DNA of 64,000 nt from an uncultured Desulfobacterales bacterium. Lineage in GTDB: Bacteria; Desulfobacterota; Desulfobulbia; Desulfobulbales; Desulfocapsaceae. Position 1 is the stretch's first letter, and each line of letters opens with the position of its first letter. Position numbers and translations under genes: made by a program. The notes under the pieces were generated by a model, which worked only from the letters and a program-made list of their open reading frames with translations, had not been told where the DNA came from and ran no database searches. The stretch is from the NCBI GenBank assembly GCA_937915545.1, contig CALGIJ010000039.1, forward strand, positions 134,217 to 198,216, written 5' to 3'. This document shows, in pieces, positions 36,612 through 45,537 of this stretch.

Positions 36612-38009
36612 TTACATCTCCCGTAAACTTTGATCTTTGTAGCGCAGGATGGGGCCGAGGAAATACTCGATGACCCGGCGCTTGCCGACCTTGATATCGG
36701 CGGTGACGGCCATCCCCGGGTTGAGTGTCCCCTGGCGGCCATTAACGATGTTGGGCAGGAGGCAGTCGCCGACGGCGACGCGGATCGGGAAATAGGGGCC
36801 GAGCTTCTCGTCGACGACCGCGTCGCTGGCCACCCAGTCGATGGAGCCGCGCAGATCGCCGTATTGGGTGAAGGGGTAGGCGGCGACCTTAACCGAAACC
36901 GGCTGGGCTTTGGCGACGAAGCCGATGTCCTTGTTGAGCACCTTGGCTTCGACCTCGAGGCCACCCTCCAGCGGCACGATCACCAACAGGGGCTGGGCCG
37001 GGGTGACCACCCCGCCCACGGTGCTGATCGCCAGCTGCTGGACGATGCCGTCCACCGGGGCGCGCAGCTCGAGCTGATTCTTTCTGTCCATGGCCTTGGC
37101 CAACTGCTGGCGAAGGTTCTCGCTCCTGCCGCGCGCCTCGGTGGCCTGGGCGAGGATGTCGCGGCGGTAGACGGTCTCGGCGAGGCGCTTTTCTTCGCCG
37201 CTGCGCTGCAGCGCCGTCGCCGACTCCTCGACCTGGCTCCTCATGGCGGCGAGACTGTGCGTGGCCGTGGTCAGGTCGAGCCGTGCCTGGAGGAGCTCGC
37301 TCTCGGACAGCAGCTTGCGCGCGGCCAGGGCGCTCTTTTTCTCGTACAGCTCGGTCACCAGAGGCAGGGTCTCCTGCAGGCGGCGGAGATTGGTCCGGTT
37401 CGCCTCGTGTTCGGCACGGCACCTGTCAATATCCCTGCTCAGGGTGGCGAGGCGCTCGTTCTGTGCGGCCACCGACTGTTCGAGCAGGCGCCGATGCAGG
37501 GCCACCGCCTCCTCATCCGTTCCCGGCGGTGGCAGGAAGAGGCCGCTGTCGCCCTGTAGCTCGGCCTCGAGGCGCAGCAGGGTCAGGCCGGCCTGGGCGA
37601 GGTCCTGCTGCAGCGCCTTGATGTCGGCGAGGTTGCCGGTATCGTTCATCGACACCAGCAGGTCACCCTGGCGCACCTGCTGGCCGTCGGCGACATGGAT
37701 GGCGGTGACGGTGCCCGCTTCGAGGGGCTGCACCACCTTGGCCTTGCCCCTGGGGATGACCAGACCGGCGGCGTTGACGACGATGTCGATATGCGCCAGA
37801 CAGGCCCAGGTGATGGCGGCTGCGGCGAGAAGGACGAGGAGCAGGGTCGTCAGCCGCATGAAGGGGGCTGGTGGCCGTTCGAGCACTTCGAGGGTTGCCG
37901 GGAGGAATTCGTAGTCGCGCCGCGCCGTCCAGTTCTGGCGTAGCTTTGCCAGGAGGCCGCTCGGCTCAGGATGTGTTGGAGCTCCGGGAGAATGTTCGAG
38001 ATTAGGCAT
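36612..38009 (-). CDS. HlyD-family periplasmic adaptor of the type I secretion system
   Basis: 465-residue membrane fusion protein. After a cytosolic N-terminus (about 50 residues) comes one membrane helix (FMRLTTLLLVLLAAAAITWAC is the region), a lipoyl half-motif (GTVTAIHVADGQQVRQGDLL), a long coiled coil (about 120-310) and the second lipoyl half with ELRAPVDGIVQQL, then a beta-barrel domain with NPGMAVTADIKVGKR near the end. The ATG read from 38009 has AGGAGG and overlaps the exporter gene by 8 bases. Confidence 0.93.
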   Translation of the reverse strand: MPNLEHSPGAPTHPEPSGLLAKLRQNWTARRDYEFLPATLEVLERPPAPFMRLTTLLLVLLAAAAITWACLAHIDIVVNAAGLVIPRGKAKVVQPLEAGTVTAIHVADGQQVRQGDLLVSMNDTGNLADIKALQQDLAQAGLTLLRLEAELQGDSGLFLPPPGTDEEAVALHRRLLEQSVAAQNERLATLSRDIDRCRAEHEANRTNLRRLQETLPLVTELYEKKSALAARKLLSESELLQARLDLTTATHSLAAMRSQVEESATALQRSGEEKRLAETVYRRDILAQATEARGRSENLRQQLAKAMDRKNQLELRAPVDGIVQQLAISTVGGVVTPAQPLLVIVPLEGGLEVEAKVLNKDIGFVAKAQPVSVKVAAYPFTQYGDLRGSIDWVASDAVVDEKLGPYFPIRVAVGDCLLPNIVNGRQGTLNPGMAVTADIKVGKRRVIEYFLGPILRYKDQSLREM

Positions 38010-40134
38010 AGTTGACCTCCTGAATGCCGTGCAGCGTGGCGAAGCGGCCTTTGGCCTCGAGGAGCCGTTGCGGGCGGTCGTTTTCCACCACCCGTCCCCG
38101 TTCGATGGTGATGATGCGGTGTGCATGGCGCACGGTGGAGAGGCGGTGGGCGATGATGAACACCGTCCGCCCGCGGCAGATCTCCCTCATATTGTTCTGG
38201 AGGATCATCTCCGACTCGGCATCGAGGGAACTGGTAGCCTCGTCGAAGATGAGCATGCGCGGGTTGCCGGCCAGGGCCCTGGTGATGGCGAGGCGCTGGC
38301 GCTGCCCGGTGGAGAGGGCGATGCCGCGCTCGCCCACCGGGGTGTCGTAGCCCTCGGGCAGTTCGAGGATGAAATCGTGGGCCCCGGTGAGCCTGGCCGC
38401 AGCGATGACCTCGTCCAGTTCGAGGTAGGGCGCGTTGAGGGTGATGTTGTCGCGGATGGTGGCGTTGAAGAGCATCCCGTCCTGCACTACCACGCCGAGC
38501 TGTCTGCGCAGCCAGGTGCCGTCGGCCCCCGCCAGGTCGATGCCGTCGATGAGGATGCGGCCCCGCTCCGGCACGTACAGACGCTGCAGCAGCTTGGCCA
38601 CGGTGGTCTTGCCGGAGCCGGTGCTGCCGACGATGCCTACCACCTCCCCCGGCTCGACGGCAAACGACACGTCGCTGAGCACTTCATGCCCCTGAGGGTG
38701 GTAGCGGAAAAAGACCCGGTCGAAGACCACCCGGCCGGCGATGTCGGGGAGGGCGACCTTGCGTGGGGAGAACCCCGGCTCGGCCGGGCAGTCGAAGATA
38801 TCGGCGATGCGCGACACCGAGATCCTCGTCTGCTGGAATTCCTTCCAGATCGAGGAGAGCCTGAGGATGGGCGCGACCACCCGGGCGGAGATCATATTGA
38901 AGGCGATCAGCTGACCGACGGTGAGGTTGCCGTGCAGCACCTCCCTGGCGCCGAACCAGAGCAGCAGCACCGAGAGGCACTTGCTGACGATGGCGGTGAT
39001 CTGGCCGATGAGATTGGCGTAGTTGCCGCCGGAGAAGGCGTTCTTGACATGGTGGGTGAGCTTTTCCTCCCATTTTTCCTGGATTCTCGCCTCGGCGGCG
39101 CTGGCCTTGATGGTGGCCATGCCGGAGAGGGTCTCCACCAGGAAGGAGTGGTTCTCGGCGTTGGTGGCGTAGCGGTCCTCGAGCCTGTCGCGCAGTATCG
39201 GGTTGAGCACGAAGGAGGAGAGGAAGAGCAGCGGCAGGGTCAGGGCCACCAGCGCGGTGAGAAAAGGGCTGAAGAGCAGCATGACCAGGAGGAAGACGAC
39301 GAGAAAGAGCAGGTCCAGCAGCAGCATCAGGCCGGGGCCGGTGATGAACTGGCGGACGCCCTCAAGCTCGCGCAATCGGGCGATGGTGTCGCCGACGCGG
39401 CGGTTCTCGAAGTAGGCCAGGGGGAGCGTGAGGAGATGCTTGAAGACTCGGATGCCGAGGACGAGGTCGATGCGGTGCGCGGTATGGGAGAGGAGATAGG
39501 TGCGCAGGGCGTTGAGGAGGATCTCGAACAGGGAGACGACGATCAGGGCGAGCACCAGCACGTCGAGGGTGCTGAGGCTGTTGTTGCCGAGGACCTTGTC
39601 GATGACGATCATGAAGACCAGCGGCGAGAAGAGCGCGAAGACCTGGACGAACAAGGAGGCGAGGAGGCAGTCGCGGAGGATGGTGCGGTACTTGCCGGCG
39701 GCTCTCAGGAACCAGGAGAAGCCGAAGGGCGTTCTGGCCGCGGCCATGTCGCCGCTGGGCCTGAGGAGGACGAGGGTGCCGGCGAGGCGTTCCCTGAGGC
39801 GGGCGATGTCGAGCCACTCTCCCCGGCCGCCCTCGCTGTCGTGGAAGAGCGCTTTTTGACCTTGCGGGTCGAGGCGGGCGACGACGGCGAACTGCCCGTC
39901 GTTGAGCAGGGCGATGAGGGGAAAGTGGGCCGGCTCGACGTCGGCGATGTCCTTGTCGATCACCTTGGCCTTGACGCCGAGCTCGCCGCAGATGCGGGCA
40001 AGCTGCAGTGCGCTGAGGCTCTGCTTTGTCGAGGCGAAGCGGTTGCGCAGCTGTTCGGGGTCGAGGGGGTTGCCGTGGAGCTTGCAGATGATGGCGGCTG
40101 CGAGCAGGCCGCTGTGGTGGTTGGTGGTTTCCAT
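38002..40134 (-). CDS. HlyB-like type I secretion ABC exporter with degenerate C39 domain
   Basis: 710-residue exporter: C39-like domain (1-130), six-helix membrane domain (about 150-430) and ATPase (about 470-700). ATPase motifs are complete: Walker A GSTGSGKTT, signature LSTGQRQRLAIT, Walker B MLIFDEATSSLD, H-loop IIAHRLST. The C39 domain begins HHSGLLAAAIICKLHG without the catalytic Cys at its usual place and has no His at LNDGQFAVV, so it should bind rather than cleave substrate, as in HlyB/LapB. The first ATG of the C39 homology (40134) is chosen although its ribosome site is poor; an ATG at 40215 is the alternative. It heads the minus-strand secretion locus. Confidence 0.93.
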   Translation of the reverse strand: METTNHHSGLLAAAIICKLHGNPLDPEQLRNRFASTKQSLSALQLARICGELGVKAKVIDKDIADVEPAHFPLIALLNDGQFAVVARLDPQGQKALFHDSEGGRGEWLDIARLRERLAGTLVLLRPSGDMAAARTPFGFSWFLRAAGKYRTILRDCLLASLFVQVFALFSPLVFMIVIDKVLGNNSLSTLDVLVLALIVVSLFEILLNALRTYLLSHTAHRIDLVLGIRVFKHLLTLPLAYFENRRVGDTIARLRELEGVRQFITGPGLMLLLDLLFLVVFLLVMLLFSPFLTALVALTLPLLFLSSFVLNPILRDRLEDRYATNAENHSFLVETLSGMATIKASAAEARIQEKWEEKLTHHVKNAFSGGNYANLIGQITAIVSKCLSVLLLWFGAREVLHGNLTVGQLIAFNMISARVVAPILRLSSIWKEFQQTRISVSRIADIFDCPAEPGFSPRKVALPDIAGRVVFDRVFFRYHPQGHEVLSDVSFAVEPGEVVGIVGSTGSGKTTVAKLLQRLYVPERGRILIDGIDLAGADGTWLRRQLGVVVQDGMLFNATIRDNITLNAPYLELDEVIAAARLTGAHDFILELPEGYDTPVGERGIALSTGQRQRLAITRALAGNPRMLIFDEATSSLDAESEMILQNNMREICRGRTVFIIAHRLSTVRHAHRIITIERGRVVENDRPQRLLEAKGRFATLHGIQEVNYA

Positions 40135-40740
40135 TGTCTTTTGTGCCGGTTGGGGTGGTGGTGTTGGCGAATGTCTCCGCCGTGTCTGTCGAGGCGCATA
40201 GGATACCAGCCGCATCTTGCAATTTTCTGACGGGACGGGTGTAAATCGTCAAAGGCGATAAAAAAAATCTCAATTTTTTTACGTCGATATTCTTGTGTTT
40301 TGAAAAGCAGCCTGTAATTTCATGACCTATATCGTACATGGACCCATATGCTGAGCCATGTAGTCCGCTATCTATATGGTGTGAAAAGGTTATCAGTAAA
40401 TTTACCTACGAGATACATCTCGAGGAAATTTCTCTATCTGTTACTGGGGAAAAACCCCAAAAATTTTTCTCTTAACAAAATAACTGACAGACTGAAGGTG
40501 CTTGAATCATCCTGCGTCGTAACTGGCCAGGGCATTCATTGCGGGGAGCGGTCGTCGCGCGGGGGCGGCGGGCTTGTGGGGGGTGGCCCTTATCGGGCGG
40601 GCTGGTAAGGGAGTGGCTGAGGCCAGGGCGGCGTCAGGGCGCTGGCGGGCCTGGGAGGGTGTTAGGCCCAGACGCCGCAGGTTGTCTCTCCCCTGTCCCG
40701 CCATGGTTTTTCGCCACGGCGGGGGGAGACCTTGCGGGCC
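40135..40740. promoter_or_regulatory. Promoter region of the type I secretion locus
   Basis: About 600 bases without a credible gene. 40230-40500 is strikingly AT-rich and contains short perfect palindromes: GTAAATTTAC (40396-40405) and CGAGATACATCTCG (40409-40422). These are candidate regulator sites for the minus-strand exporter operon. A GC-rich hairpin (GTCTC at 40684-40688 with GAGAC at 40726-40730 as outer arms) lies just past the end of the KAS III-like gene and may help terminate it. No clean -35/-10 pair was singled out. Confidence 0.45.
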
Positions 40741-41907
40741 TCAGCGATGCGCACCGCCGGGGACTATGGCGGTGAGCAGCATGAAGCAGTGGGTGAAGCG
40801 GCCGGACTCGGGGATGAAGCAGAGGACCCTGTCGCCATGGCGCAGCTGCCCCGAGAAGAGCAGCGCCTCCATCATCAGGTAGATCGAGGCGCTGCCGATA
40901 TTGCCGACGCTGGCGAGGTTGGTGAACCACTTCTCGTAGGGGATCTCGAAGCCGGCGTCCTTCATCCCCTGGTAGAAGCGGTCGCGGAAATAGTCCGATG
41001 AGTAGTGCGGCAGATACCACTGCACGTCTTCCGGCCGCAGGCCGCGCTTCTCGGCCACCGCCGGCAGGGTGTCGGCCATGGCGGTGCTGACGATATAGCG
41101 GTCGAGCAGCTTGACGTCCTGGCGTACGGCGAAGAGGTTGTCCGCCGCCGCCTCGGCGACCGTGGCGCGATCGCGCCAGCTGCGCATGGTGCCATCCTCG
41201 AGTTTGCGGCCGCCGGCGTACATGCAGGTTGCCAGTTCCCCGGCATAGCAGCGGTTCTCGATCCACTCCAGGCGGTAACAGGGTCGCTCGGGATTGGCCT
41301 GGGAGGAGAGATAGGCGGCCCCGGCTCCGTCGGAGAGCATCCAGCGCAGGAAATCGGCGTCGAAGCCAAGGATCGGGCTCTTGTGCAGGTCGGCCTCGGA
41401 CTGCGGCGGACAGCTGAAGAACCCGGCCCTCATATAGGAGGAGGCCAGCTCCGAGCCGGTGGCCACGGCGTTGGCCACCGTGCCGGAGAGGACGTTCATC
41501 GCCGCGTAGTTGAGAGCGGTGACCCCGGCGACGCAGATGCCGGCGGTGGTCACCACGTCGCAGGGCGGCAGGCCCAGCTCCCCGGCGACCATCACCCCGT
41601 GGCCGGGCATGAGCAGGTCGGGGCTGGCGGTGCCGCAGCACAGGCACTGGATGTGCGAGGGGTTGAAACCGCCGTGGGGCCGCAGGCGGCGCACCGCTGC
41701 CGCGGTCAATTGCGCGTTGTTATGGGTCGGGGCGCCGCTCTGCGGATCGAGGGCGTAGTGCCGGGTGAGGATCTTGTTGTTGGCGAGAATGCGGCGCCGC
41801 GTGCGCGACGGCAGGTCGCCGACGCGGCCGAGGACCTCCTCGATATGGTCGTTGTCCACCGGGGCGTTGGGCAGAAAGGAGGCGAGGTCGTTGATGTAGA
41901 TTTCCAT
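40741..41907 (-). CDS. KAS III-like (FabH-superfamily) ketoacyl synthase
   Basis: 388-residue thiolase-fold condensing enzyme. The catalytic triad can be placed: Cys125 in TTAGICVAGVTAL, His in YLPHYSSDYF (about 305) and Asn in LASVGNIGSAS (about 335). The sequence differs from housekeeping FabH and looks like the KAS III-type proteins of dialkylresorcinol or other specialised lipid pathways. It is last in a minus-strand cluster with a radical SAM enzyme, an ABC-2 exporter and a BtrH-like protein. Likely role: acyl condensation or acyl transfer in a secondary metabolite. Confidence 0.82.
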   Translation of the reverse strand: MEIYINDLASFLPNAPVDNDHIEEVLGRVGDLPSRTRRRILANNKILTRHYALDPQSGAPTHNNAQLTAAAVRRLRPHGGFNPSHIQCLCCGTASPDLLMPGHGVMVAGELGLPPCDVVTTAGICVAGVTALNYAAMNVLSGTVANAVATGSELASSYMRAGFFSCPPQSEADLHKSPILGFDADFLRWMLSDGAGAAYLSSQANPERPCYRLEWIENRCYAGELATCMYAGGRKLEDGTMRSWRDRATVAEAAADNLFAVRQDVKLLDRYIVSTAMADTLPAVAEKRGLRPEDVQWYLPHYSSDYFRDRFYQGMKDAGFEIPYEKWFTNLASVGNIGSASIYLMMEALLFSGQLRHGDRVLCFIPESGRFTHCFMLLTAIVPGGAHR

Positions 41908-41917
41908 GGGGCGGCTG

Positions 41918-43228
41918 TCAGGTGTTGGGGGTTATGTGGTGGTGAAGGTGCTTCATCAGGCCGGCGTAGCGGCTGTAGAACTCCTTCTGCGGCAGCGCCG
42001 TCGGCAGCACCGCGTTGGAGAAGGTGTAGTAGTCGAGGTCGGTGATGGTCAGCTCGCCGTGGCGCTGGCGGTAGAGGGGCGTACCCGGCAGCGGGGTGAG
42101 GATCGAGGGGATCGGCAGGTCGATGGGGAAGAAGTCGAGAAACTGCTCGAGGCGGTCGAAGTCCTGGTGAAGGTAGTCGGGGGCGATGATGAAGTCGCCT
42201 ATGATGCGGATGCCCAGCCCCTTGAGGATATGGCGGGCGGCGAGATTCTGGTCGAGGGCGCTGCGCTTGTCCATCGCCGCGAGGCGGAGGTCGTCGATCT
42301 CCTCGAAGCCGATGACGGCGGCGGCCAGGCCGGCCTGGCGCCACAGCCTTATCAGTTCCGGGTCGTTGACGATGGTGTCGGCGCGCACGTCGGCGACGAA
42401 CTTCTTGCCGAGGTCGAGCTCGATGAGCCGCTCGGCGAGGCGCCGGGCCGCCTCGCGATCGCCAAAGGTGTTGGCGTCGACGAAGCGGATGAGGGGGATG
42501 TCGCCGAGCAGGCCGATGTCGCGGACGATGGCCTCGACGCTATGGCTCAGGTAGCGGCCGCCGGTGAGCGAGGGGATGGCGCAGAAGGAACAGCGATGGG
42601 TGCAGCCGAAGGCGGTGGCGACGAAGCCGACCTTGCCGCCGACGCCGCTCATCACGTAGCGGTGGCGGTGTTGTGCCACCAGATCGTAGCGTGGTGCCTG
42701 GTGGTCGACCAGGTCCGCCACGCTGTAGCTGCGCGGCTGCGGCTCCCGCGGGCCGTCAGGGCGCACCGCCAGGACTCCGGGGATGTCGGGCTGGCGTCCG
42801 GCGGCGAGGTCCTCCACCAGCAGGTGAAAGCTCAGCTTGGCAAGGCCGACCACCACATAATCGATGGCCGGGCGGTGGAAATAGCCGGGGTCGAGGGAAG
42901 CGTGGTGGCCACCGACGACGATCACCGGCCCGCGGCCGCCATGGGCTTCCCTGAGGCGTTCAGCCAGGGAGATCACCGTGTTGGCCTCGCAGGTGACCGC
43001 GGTGAAGCCGACGATATCGGCGGCCGGACCCCCGGCGAGCAATGTCGACTCCGCCTCCGGCTCGGCCTTGAGGTCGATGATCGACACTTCGTGGCCGGGC
43101 AGGTTGCCGGCCAAGGCCTCCAGGGCCAGCGGCTCGCCGCGGAAGATCATCTTCAGGGAGGTGATGCCGTACTCCTCCTCGGGGATGGAGCGGCCGCAGT
43201 TGGGGGGATTGACGAGGACGATGCGCAT
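41918..43228 (-). CDS. B12-binding-type radical SAM protein
   Basis: 436-residue enzyme starting at the ATG read from 43228. The N-terminal 170 residues form a cobalamin-binding-like Rossmann domain (RIVLVNPP, ADIVGFTAVT, VIVVGGHHASL). The radical SAM domain follows with the cluster motif GCTHRCSFC (CxxxCxxC) near residue 190-200 and DANTFGDREAA. Such enzymes catalyse methylations or rearrangements. The expected B12 DxHxxG is not evident, so cobalamin may not bind. It lies 10 bases upstream of the KAS III-like gene. Confidence 0.85.
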   Translation of the reverse strand: MRIVLVNPPNCGRSIPEEEYGITSLKMIFRGEPLALEALAGNLPGHEVSIIDLKAEPEAESTLLAGGPAADIVGFTAVTCEANTVISLAERLREAHGGRGPVIVVGGHHASLDPGYFHRPAIDYVVVGLAKLSFHLLVEDLAAGRQPDIPGVLAVRPDGPREPQPRSYSVADLVDHQAPRYDLVAQHRHRYVMSGVGGKVGFVATAFGCTHRCSFCAIPSLTGGRYLSHSVEAIVRDIGLLGDIPLIRFVDANTFGDREAARRLAERLIELDLGKKFVADVRADTIVNDPELIRLWRQAGLAAAVIGFEEIDDLRLAAMDKRSALDQNLAARHILKGLGIRIIGDFIIAPDYLHQDFDRLEQFLDFFPIDLPIPSILTPLPGTPLYRQRHGELTITDLDYYTFSNAVLPTALPQKEFYSRYAGLMKHLHHHITPNT

Positions 43229-43429
43229 GGTTTCACGGGTATGTTGAGATGAGAAGGAAAGGGCGACGGCCAAGGCCGCAGCAGACCACTGCTCCCCGCA
43301 CATGACAAGCAATTCCTGGCTGTCCGCTGGCCTCTGCGGCGGTCGGCCACCTTGCGGTCATGGCAGAAAGCTGTCGCCGGCAAGGGGGCTGTGCCGGCTC
43401 CGGCGGGCCGGCCGGGGCCTTGCGCCTCG

Positions 43430-44755
43430 TCATGCGGCGCCTCGCCGTTTGCGTGCGGTCAAGAGCGCGGCAGCGAGGGTGGCGGCGGCAAACGTGAGCA
43501 GCGACAATACCTCGGGGACGATCTCCGCCAGGCCGCCCTGGCGCAGCAGCAGGTCATAGAAGCCGTTCTGCCCCCAGAAGAGGGGGGAGAAGAGGCATAA
43601 GGGCCGCAGGAATTCGGGCAGGGCGTAGATCGGCACCATGACGCCGCCCAAGGCGGCGGCGATGACGATGGACACCGGGCCGAAGACGGCTATCTGCTCG
43701 TAGCTCCTGGCCATGGTGCCGAGGAGGATGCCGTAGCCGCAGGCGGCGCAGGAGACGGCCATGGCCACCAGCGCGAAGGCCAGGGGCTGATCGCCCGGGG
43801 CGAAGGCGGGCAGGCCGAGGAGCGGCAGCACGTACATGCCGGCGAGAAGAATGACGGCGAACTGCAGGAGGCAGACGATGACATAGGCGATGATCTTGCC
43901 GGCCAGTACCGTGACCTTGGCCACCGGCATGATCGCCAGGCGCTGCAGGGTGCCGTTGTCACGTTCGCCCTGCAGCGAGCCGGCCAGCGGCACAACGATG
44001 AAGAAGATGCCGAAAATGGCCCAGGCTGGCACGTTCTGCTGCACCGCCGTCGGCTGGGCGATGAAGCCCATGGCGGTGCGGAACTGCTCGCGCAGGGGCA
44101 GCAGCCGGTTCTCGGCGAAGAGCTGCGGCAGCAGTTCCCGGGCGGAGAGCGTCGGTCGCGGAAGGGCGCTGGCCAGGTAGGGGGGCAGGTCGGCGGTGAG
44201 TTTTTCCGGGAGCAGGGCCAGGCTTTTCTCCACCAGCAGGCGGGTTTCTATGGCCGCCCGGGCCTGATCGAGGGCGGCCTTGACCGCGGCGCGGAAGCTG
44301 CCGTGCACCGTGGGGTCGAACATGACGAGGATCTCCGGCACGGCCGGGGCGGCCACCTCCTTTTCCCCGGGAAAGAGGCTGGCCCGCGCCGCGCGCTCGG
44401 CGGCGAGGAGGCCTTTGGCGCTGAGGTCCTGCGGCAGCACCACCGCGAACTGGTAGGTCGAGGCGGCCACCAGGTCCCGGGCGGCAGCGGCGGTGAGGGG
44501 CTGGCCATTACGGCTCTCCACCAGGCGGATGGTGTCCATGCCGCTGAAAAGGAGGCGGATCTCCCCGGCCACTTCGCCCTGGTCCTCGTCCACCAGCAGC
44601 ACTTCGACGCTGGTGGCGGTGACCTTGTCCTGGATGAGGGTGACCACCACGACGAGAAAGGCCGGCATGAGAAAGAGCAGCGCCATGCCGCTGGGGTCGC
44701 GCCACAGGAGGCGCAGTTCCTTGCCGATGAGAGAGAGCAGGCGCCGTGGTCCCAT
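43430..44755 (-). CDS. ABC-2 type transporter permease
   Basis: 441-residue membrane protein of the YhhJ/DrrB type: one N-terminal helix (about 25-45), a large extracytoplasmic domain (about 46-235) and five or six C-terminal helices containing SLQGERDNGTLQRLAIMPV, a recurrent ABC-2 element. The ATG read from 44755 has GGGAG 8 bases before it; a GTG at 44761 is the alternative. It is the partner of the ATPase upstream and probably exports the cluster product. Confidence 0.88.
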   Translation of the reverse strand: MGPRRLLSLIGKELRLLWRDPSGMALLFLMPAFLVVVVTLIQDKVTATSVEVLLVDEDQGEVAGEIRLLFSGMDTIRLVESRNGQPLTAAAARDLVAASTYQFAVVLPQDLSAKGLLAAERAARASLFPGEKEVAAPAVPEILVMFDPTVHGSFRAAVKAALDQARAAIETRLLVEKSLALLPEKLTADLPPYLASALPRPTLSARELLPQLFAENRLLPLREQFRTAMGFIAQPTAVQQNVPAWAIFGIFFIVVPLAGSLQGERDNGTLQRLAIMPVAKVTVLAGKIIAYVIVCLLQFAVILLAGMYVLPLLGLPAFAPGDQPLAFALVAMAVSCAACGYGILLGTMARSYEQIAVFGPVSIVIAAALGGVMVPIYALPEFLRPLCLFSPLFWGQNGFYDLLLRQGGLAEIVPEVLSLLTFAAATLAAALLTARKRRGAA

Positions 44756-44757
44756 GG

Positions 44758-45537
44758 TCACTCCCGCGGCGCGCTGCCGGTGGTCTGTAAAAAGAGCTCA
44801 ACAAGGCTGGAGCAGCCTTCGGCCCGGGAGAGGAGATGCTGCGGGCTGTCTTCGGCGACGATGCGGCCGCGGTCGATGATGACCACCCGGCGGCACAGCG
44901 ACTGCACCTCCTCGAGGTAGTGGGAGGTATAGATCATCGCCATGCCCTGGCGGTTGAGGTCGAGGAGTTTGTCGAGGATGAGGTGGCGCGACTGGGTGTC
45001 GATGCCCACCGTCGGCTCGTCGAGGAAGAGCAGTTCAGGGTCGTGGAGCAGGCCGATAACCAGGTTGAGGCGTCGTTTCATGCCCCCGGAACAGGCGCGC
45101 ACCTGGCGGTGGCGCTTGTCGGCGAGGCCGAAGAGGTCGAGCCAGAAGAGGGCCCTCTCGCCGAGGAGGCGACCTTTCAGGCCGTACATGCTGGCGAAGA
45201 AGAGCAGATTCTCATGGATGCTGAGGCGGTCGTAGAGGGCCAGGTCCTGGGGGACGTAGCCGATCCTCCTCCGTACCAGGGCGGGGTCGGCAAGGGCGTC
45301 GCGCCCGCCTATGGCCAGGGTGCCGCGGTCCGGGCGGCGCAGGGTGGTGAGGATCGACAGCAGCGTCGTCTTGCCGGCGCCGTTGGGGCCGATGAGGCCG
45401 CAGAGTTCGCCGGGGGCGAGGTCGAGGGAGATGTCCTCGACGGCAGCGGCAGAGGCGCCGGGGTAGGTGAGAAAGAGGTGACCGGCCGAGAGCAGCGGCG
45501 AGGCGGCCACCTCTTGCCGCGCCGTGGCGACGCTCAT
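44758..45537 (-). CDS. ABC transporter ATPase
   Basis: 259-residue ATPase of the DrrA/CcmA type: Walker A GPNGAGKTT, signature CSGGMKRRLNL, Walker B LLFLDEPTVGID and H-loop TSHYLEE. The ATG read from 45537 follows the BtrH-like gene with a 4-base overlap (45534-45537). The permease begins just before its stop. Together they form an exporter. Confidence 0.93.
   Translation of the reverse strand: MSVATARQEVAASPLLSAGHLFLTYPGASAAAVEDISLDLAPGELCGLIGPNGAGKTTLLSILTTLRRPDRGTLAIGGRDALADPALVRRRIGYVPQDLALYDRLSIHENLLFFASMYGLKGRLLGERALFWLDLFGLADKRHRQVRACSGGMKRRLNLVIGLLHDPELLFLDEPTVGIDTQSRHLILDKLLDLNRQGMAMIYTSHYLEEVQSLCRRVVIIDRGRIVAEDSPQHLLSRAEGCSSLVELFLQTTGSAPRE

Noticed and set aside
38029..40230. 733-codon plus-strand frame opposite the ABC exporter
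   Set aside because: Antisense shadow; the minus strand has all ABC transporter motifs.
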